Positions 6,311 to 7,990 of a stretch of DNA of 7,990 bases are shown here, piece by piece. A program made the position numbers and the translations under genes. A model generated the notes under the pieces. The model searched no databases, had not been told where the DNA came from, and saw only the letters and a list, made by a program, of their open reading frames with translations. Source of the stretch: Chromatiales bacterium (lineage in GTDB: Bacteria > Pseudomonadota > Gammaproteobacteria > UBA6429 > Thiohalophilaceae); contig JAHEDB010000086.1 of assembly GCA_024641465.1 (NCBI GenBank), forward strand, positions 1 to 7,990, written 5' to 3'. Positions within the stretch are counted from its first letter, which is position 1, and the number at the start of each line of letters is the position of its first letter.

Positions 6311-6442
6311 TAATTTATCCCGATTACAAACAGGAAAGGGTCATGTACGGACCTCGATATTTTTTCGACCTTGTGCGTATTGTGTCGACTGCGCTCGCTG
6401 CGTTTTCAACACGCTGCCGGGGACGGCCAACGACTGGCTTGC

Positions 6443-6820
6443 CTATTTAGCAGGCTTGTCAGGTTTGTCGGGCTTTCCGGGTTTTTCCGGTTTGTCAGGT
6501 CGCACAGGGTTGTCTGGTCTTTCAGGCTTGTCAGGTGTATCAGGCCGCACAGCAACATCAGGTAAGTCCGGGGCTTGAGGTCTTTCACCGGCCTGTAGTT
6601 TCTCCAAAATATATTGGGGAGGCCCCATACTGTTTGGTACTACGACGTCAGGTAGTCGTCGGCTATTACGGCCGAAATTTTTACTACCCTCCGTTTCGGT
6701 TTGGCTTGTCTGATTATTAGCATCAGTGCCTTCAGCCTGCACAGCTACCGTAGTTGGTAGGAATAATGCAATAGACACAAAAGAACTAAAAAATATACTA
6801 AAGCGCAATTGAGGCTCCAC
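6443..6820 (-). CDS. Small exported protein with a C-terminal proline tripeptide repeat
   Basis: This 125-residue protein is not recognised. Its first 29 residues look like a signal peptide, hydrophobic from about residue 8, with a plausible cut after AVQA. A polar linker rich in Thr, Glu, Asn and Gln follows, then SRRLPDVVVPNSMGPPQYI and LEKLQAGERPQAPDLPDV (about 53-89). Residues 92-124 are eleven consecutive tripeptides of the form X-P-Z, X mostly Lys or Arg and Z mostly Asp or Glu. The start is GTG with AGGA a few bases upstream; an in-frame stop lies shortly before it and no ATG is available. The repeat should adopt an extended polyproline-II shape, as in TonB-like or cell-envelope spacers. 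The beta-barrel gene follows 132 bases downstream on the same strand, so the two could be co-transcribed. Expression is supported only by the ORF, signal peptide and repeat. Confidence 0.62.
   Translation of the reverse strand: MEPQLRFSIFFSSFVSIALFLPTTVAVQAEGTDANNQTSQTETEGSKNFGRNSRRLPDVVVPNSMGPPQYILEKLQAGERPQAPDLPDVAVRPDTPDKPERPDNPVRPDKPEKPGKPDKPDKPAK
6449..6547 (-). repeat. Eleven tandem 9-bp units encoding X-Pro-Z tripeptides
   Basis: The 3' end of the small exported-protein gene is built from 11 degenerate 9-base units with Pro codons in the middle position. KPD and RPD units recur, with TPD, KPE, NPV, KPG and KPA variants. The units differ at many third positions, so the array is not a recent expansion. 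Confidence 0.75.
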
Positions 6821-6992
6821 TTCGTCCTGGAAATGCCATGAACGACCGTTTTAAGACATATACCATATTCGCTGTGGATTTCATACAACATAGTTCACGG
6901 CCTTTATCGTGATGTAGTCGAAGTTTGATCATCAATTGGCATACCGTGAGGTTACGTGGAATAACCCAAACGGGGGCATGAGAATTATTAGC

Positions 6993-7990
6993 TTACTCAC
7001 CACGCAACGCCGCTTTGATCTGCCGACGGCGCCGGTGCAGGGTGGGTTCGGTATAACCATTGGGTGCACGACGGCCGTGGAAGATCATGTCCTGTGCGGC
7101 CTGGAATGCCAGACCGATATAGTGCGGGGCCATGGGAATATAACTCGGTGTACCAATGTTTTGCTGGTCGACAAGCTCGGCCATTTGCTTGAGCGATGTC
7201 ATGACCTGCGATTCGCTGATGATGCCGTGGTGCAGCCAGTTGGCGACATGCTGACTGGAGATGCGCAGGGTGGCGCGGTCTTCCATGAGTTCGACATTAT
7301 GAATATCCGGCACCTTGGAGGCGCCGATGCCCTGATCGACCCAGCGCACGACATAACCAAGGATGCCTTGCAGGTTATTATCCAGTTCCTCCTGTATTTC
7401 TTTTGTACTCCACGCCGGTGAATCGGCCAGTGGCAGTAATAACAGATCGTCGAGCCGGGCGTGTTCACGCTGTTTAATGGTCTTTTGTATTTCCGTGACA
7501 TTGGCCTGATGATAGTGAATGGCGTGCAGGGTCGCGGCGGTCGGGGAGGGCACCCAGGCGGTGTTGGCGCCAGCCTCCGGATGGGCGCGTTTGACCTTCA
7601 TCATGGCGCTCATCAGATCGGGCATGGTCCACATGCCCTTGCCGATCTGTGCCTTGCCCGCCAGCCCACAGGACAGACCGATGTCGACATTCCAGTTCTC
7701 ATAGGCCTGGAGCCAGGCGGATGACTTCATGTCGTTTTTACGGACCATCGGTCCGGCCTCCATCGAGGTGTGTATCTCATCGCCGGTGCGATCCAGAAAA
7801 CCGGTATTGATGAAAATGATCCGTTGACTCGCCGCGCGTATGCATTCGCGTAAATTAAGCGTGGTGCGACGCTCTTCATCCATGATGCCGATCTTCAGGG
7901 TGTTGCGCGGTAGTTTGAAGATATCCTCGATCCGGGAAAACAATTCGACGGTAAACGCGACTTCTTCCGGTCCATGCATCTTCGGTTTAA
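6993..7990 (-). CDS. glcB: Malate synthase G, C-terminal part (gene continues beyond the window)
   Basis: This enzyme condenses glyoxylate with acetyl-CoA to malate in the cytoplasm, the second committed step of the glyoxylate bypass. The frame stays open to the window edge (KPKMHGPEEVAFT across 7979), so about the last 330 of some 720 residues are present. The Met at 7979 is internal. Numbering from it, MDEERRT holds Glu35 and GFLDRTGDE holds Asp63. Their 28-residue spacing matches the Mg2+ ligands Glu427 and Asp455 of the E. coli enzyme. SKVPDIHNVELMEDRATLR carries Asp234, the counterpart of the catalytic base Asp631. The nearby position that is Cys617 in E. coli is Ala220 here. The C-terminal segment PNGYTEP followed by a basic helix is typical of isoform G. 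Substrate and catalytic residues in this part are intact. Its neighbours show no metabolic link. Confidence 0.96.
   Translation of the reverse strand, partial: KPKMHGPEEVAFTVELFSRIEDIFKLPRNTLKIGIMDEERRTTLNLRECIRAASQRIIFINTGFLDRTGDEIHTSMEAGPMVRKNDMKSSAWLQAYENWNVDIGLSCGLAGKAQIGKGMWTMPDLMSAMMKVKRAHPEAGANTAWVPSPTAATLHAIHYHQANVTEIQKTIKQREHARLDDLLLLPLADSPAWSTKEIQEELDNNLQGILGYVVRWVDQGIGASKVPDIHNVELMEDRATLRISSQHVANWLHHGIISESQVMTSLKQMAELVDQQNIGTPSYIPMAPHYIGLAFQAAQDMIFHGRRAPNGYTEPTLHRRRRQIKAALRGE

Noticed and set aside
6449..6547. Short-unit tandem repeat considered as a CRISPR-like array
   Set aside because: The units are 9 bases with no spacers and are in frame within a coding sequence.
6288..6578. 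A + strand frame with collagen-like Gly-X-X repeats
   Set aside because: It is the antisense reading of the proline tripeptide repeat: Pro codons opposite give Gly in this frame. It has no ribosome site or signal peptide, and overlaps two better-supported minus-strand genes.
6936..7421. A 161-residue + strand frame with a TTG start opposite malate synthase
   Set aside because: It is antisense to a highly conserved enzyme, with no domain and no ribosome binding site.

Overview
The window looks like a stretch of a gammaproteobacterial chromosome: a proteobacterial glcB-type malate synthase, two outer-membrane/exported proteins with Gram-negative signal peptides, and accessory defence and toxin-antitoxin genes. 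This assignment rests on the families present and on general sequence similarity recalled from memory, not on a search.

Layout. Bases 2-3099 (+) hold the 3' part of a type I restriction gene (hsdR) and, coupled to it through a TAATG overlap, a YgjP/DUF45-type zinc metallopeptidase. About 360 noncoding bases with several hairpins follow. Bases 3464-4074 (-) hold a toxin-first type II toxin-antitoxin pair: a RelE-superfamily DUF891/Gp49-like toxin and an HTH antitoxin, overlapping by ATGA, behind a strong promoter with an inverted repeat on its -10. A roughly 400-base spacer without an intact gene separates it from a divergent second pair on the + strand (4541-5514): a ParD-like antitoxin and a small zeta-type P-loop kinase toxin, again overlapping by ATGA and preceded by a long palindrome on the promoter.

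The right-hand part is all on the minus strand: a signal-peptide-bearing outer-membrane beta-barrel protein (5531-6310), a small exported protein ending in eleven proline tripeptide repeats (6443-6820), and the C-terminal part of malate synthase G (6993 to beyond the window end), a core glyoxylate-cycle gene.

The left 5.5 kb reads as an accessory defence/stability segment: restriction system, associated peptidase and two addiction modules side by side. The right 2.5 kb reads as ordinary chromosome. The change falls in the 16-base gap between the converging zeta toxin and beta-barrel genes. No integrase, insertion sequence, tRNA, rRNA or CRISPR array is visible. The least familiar items are the RM-linked metallopeptidase, the ParD-like/zeta pairing with its 31-base palindrome, the apparently leaderless toxin gene, and the proline-repeat exported protein beside the beta-barrel.
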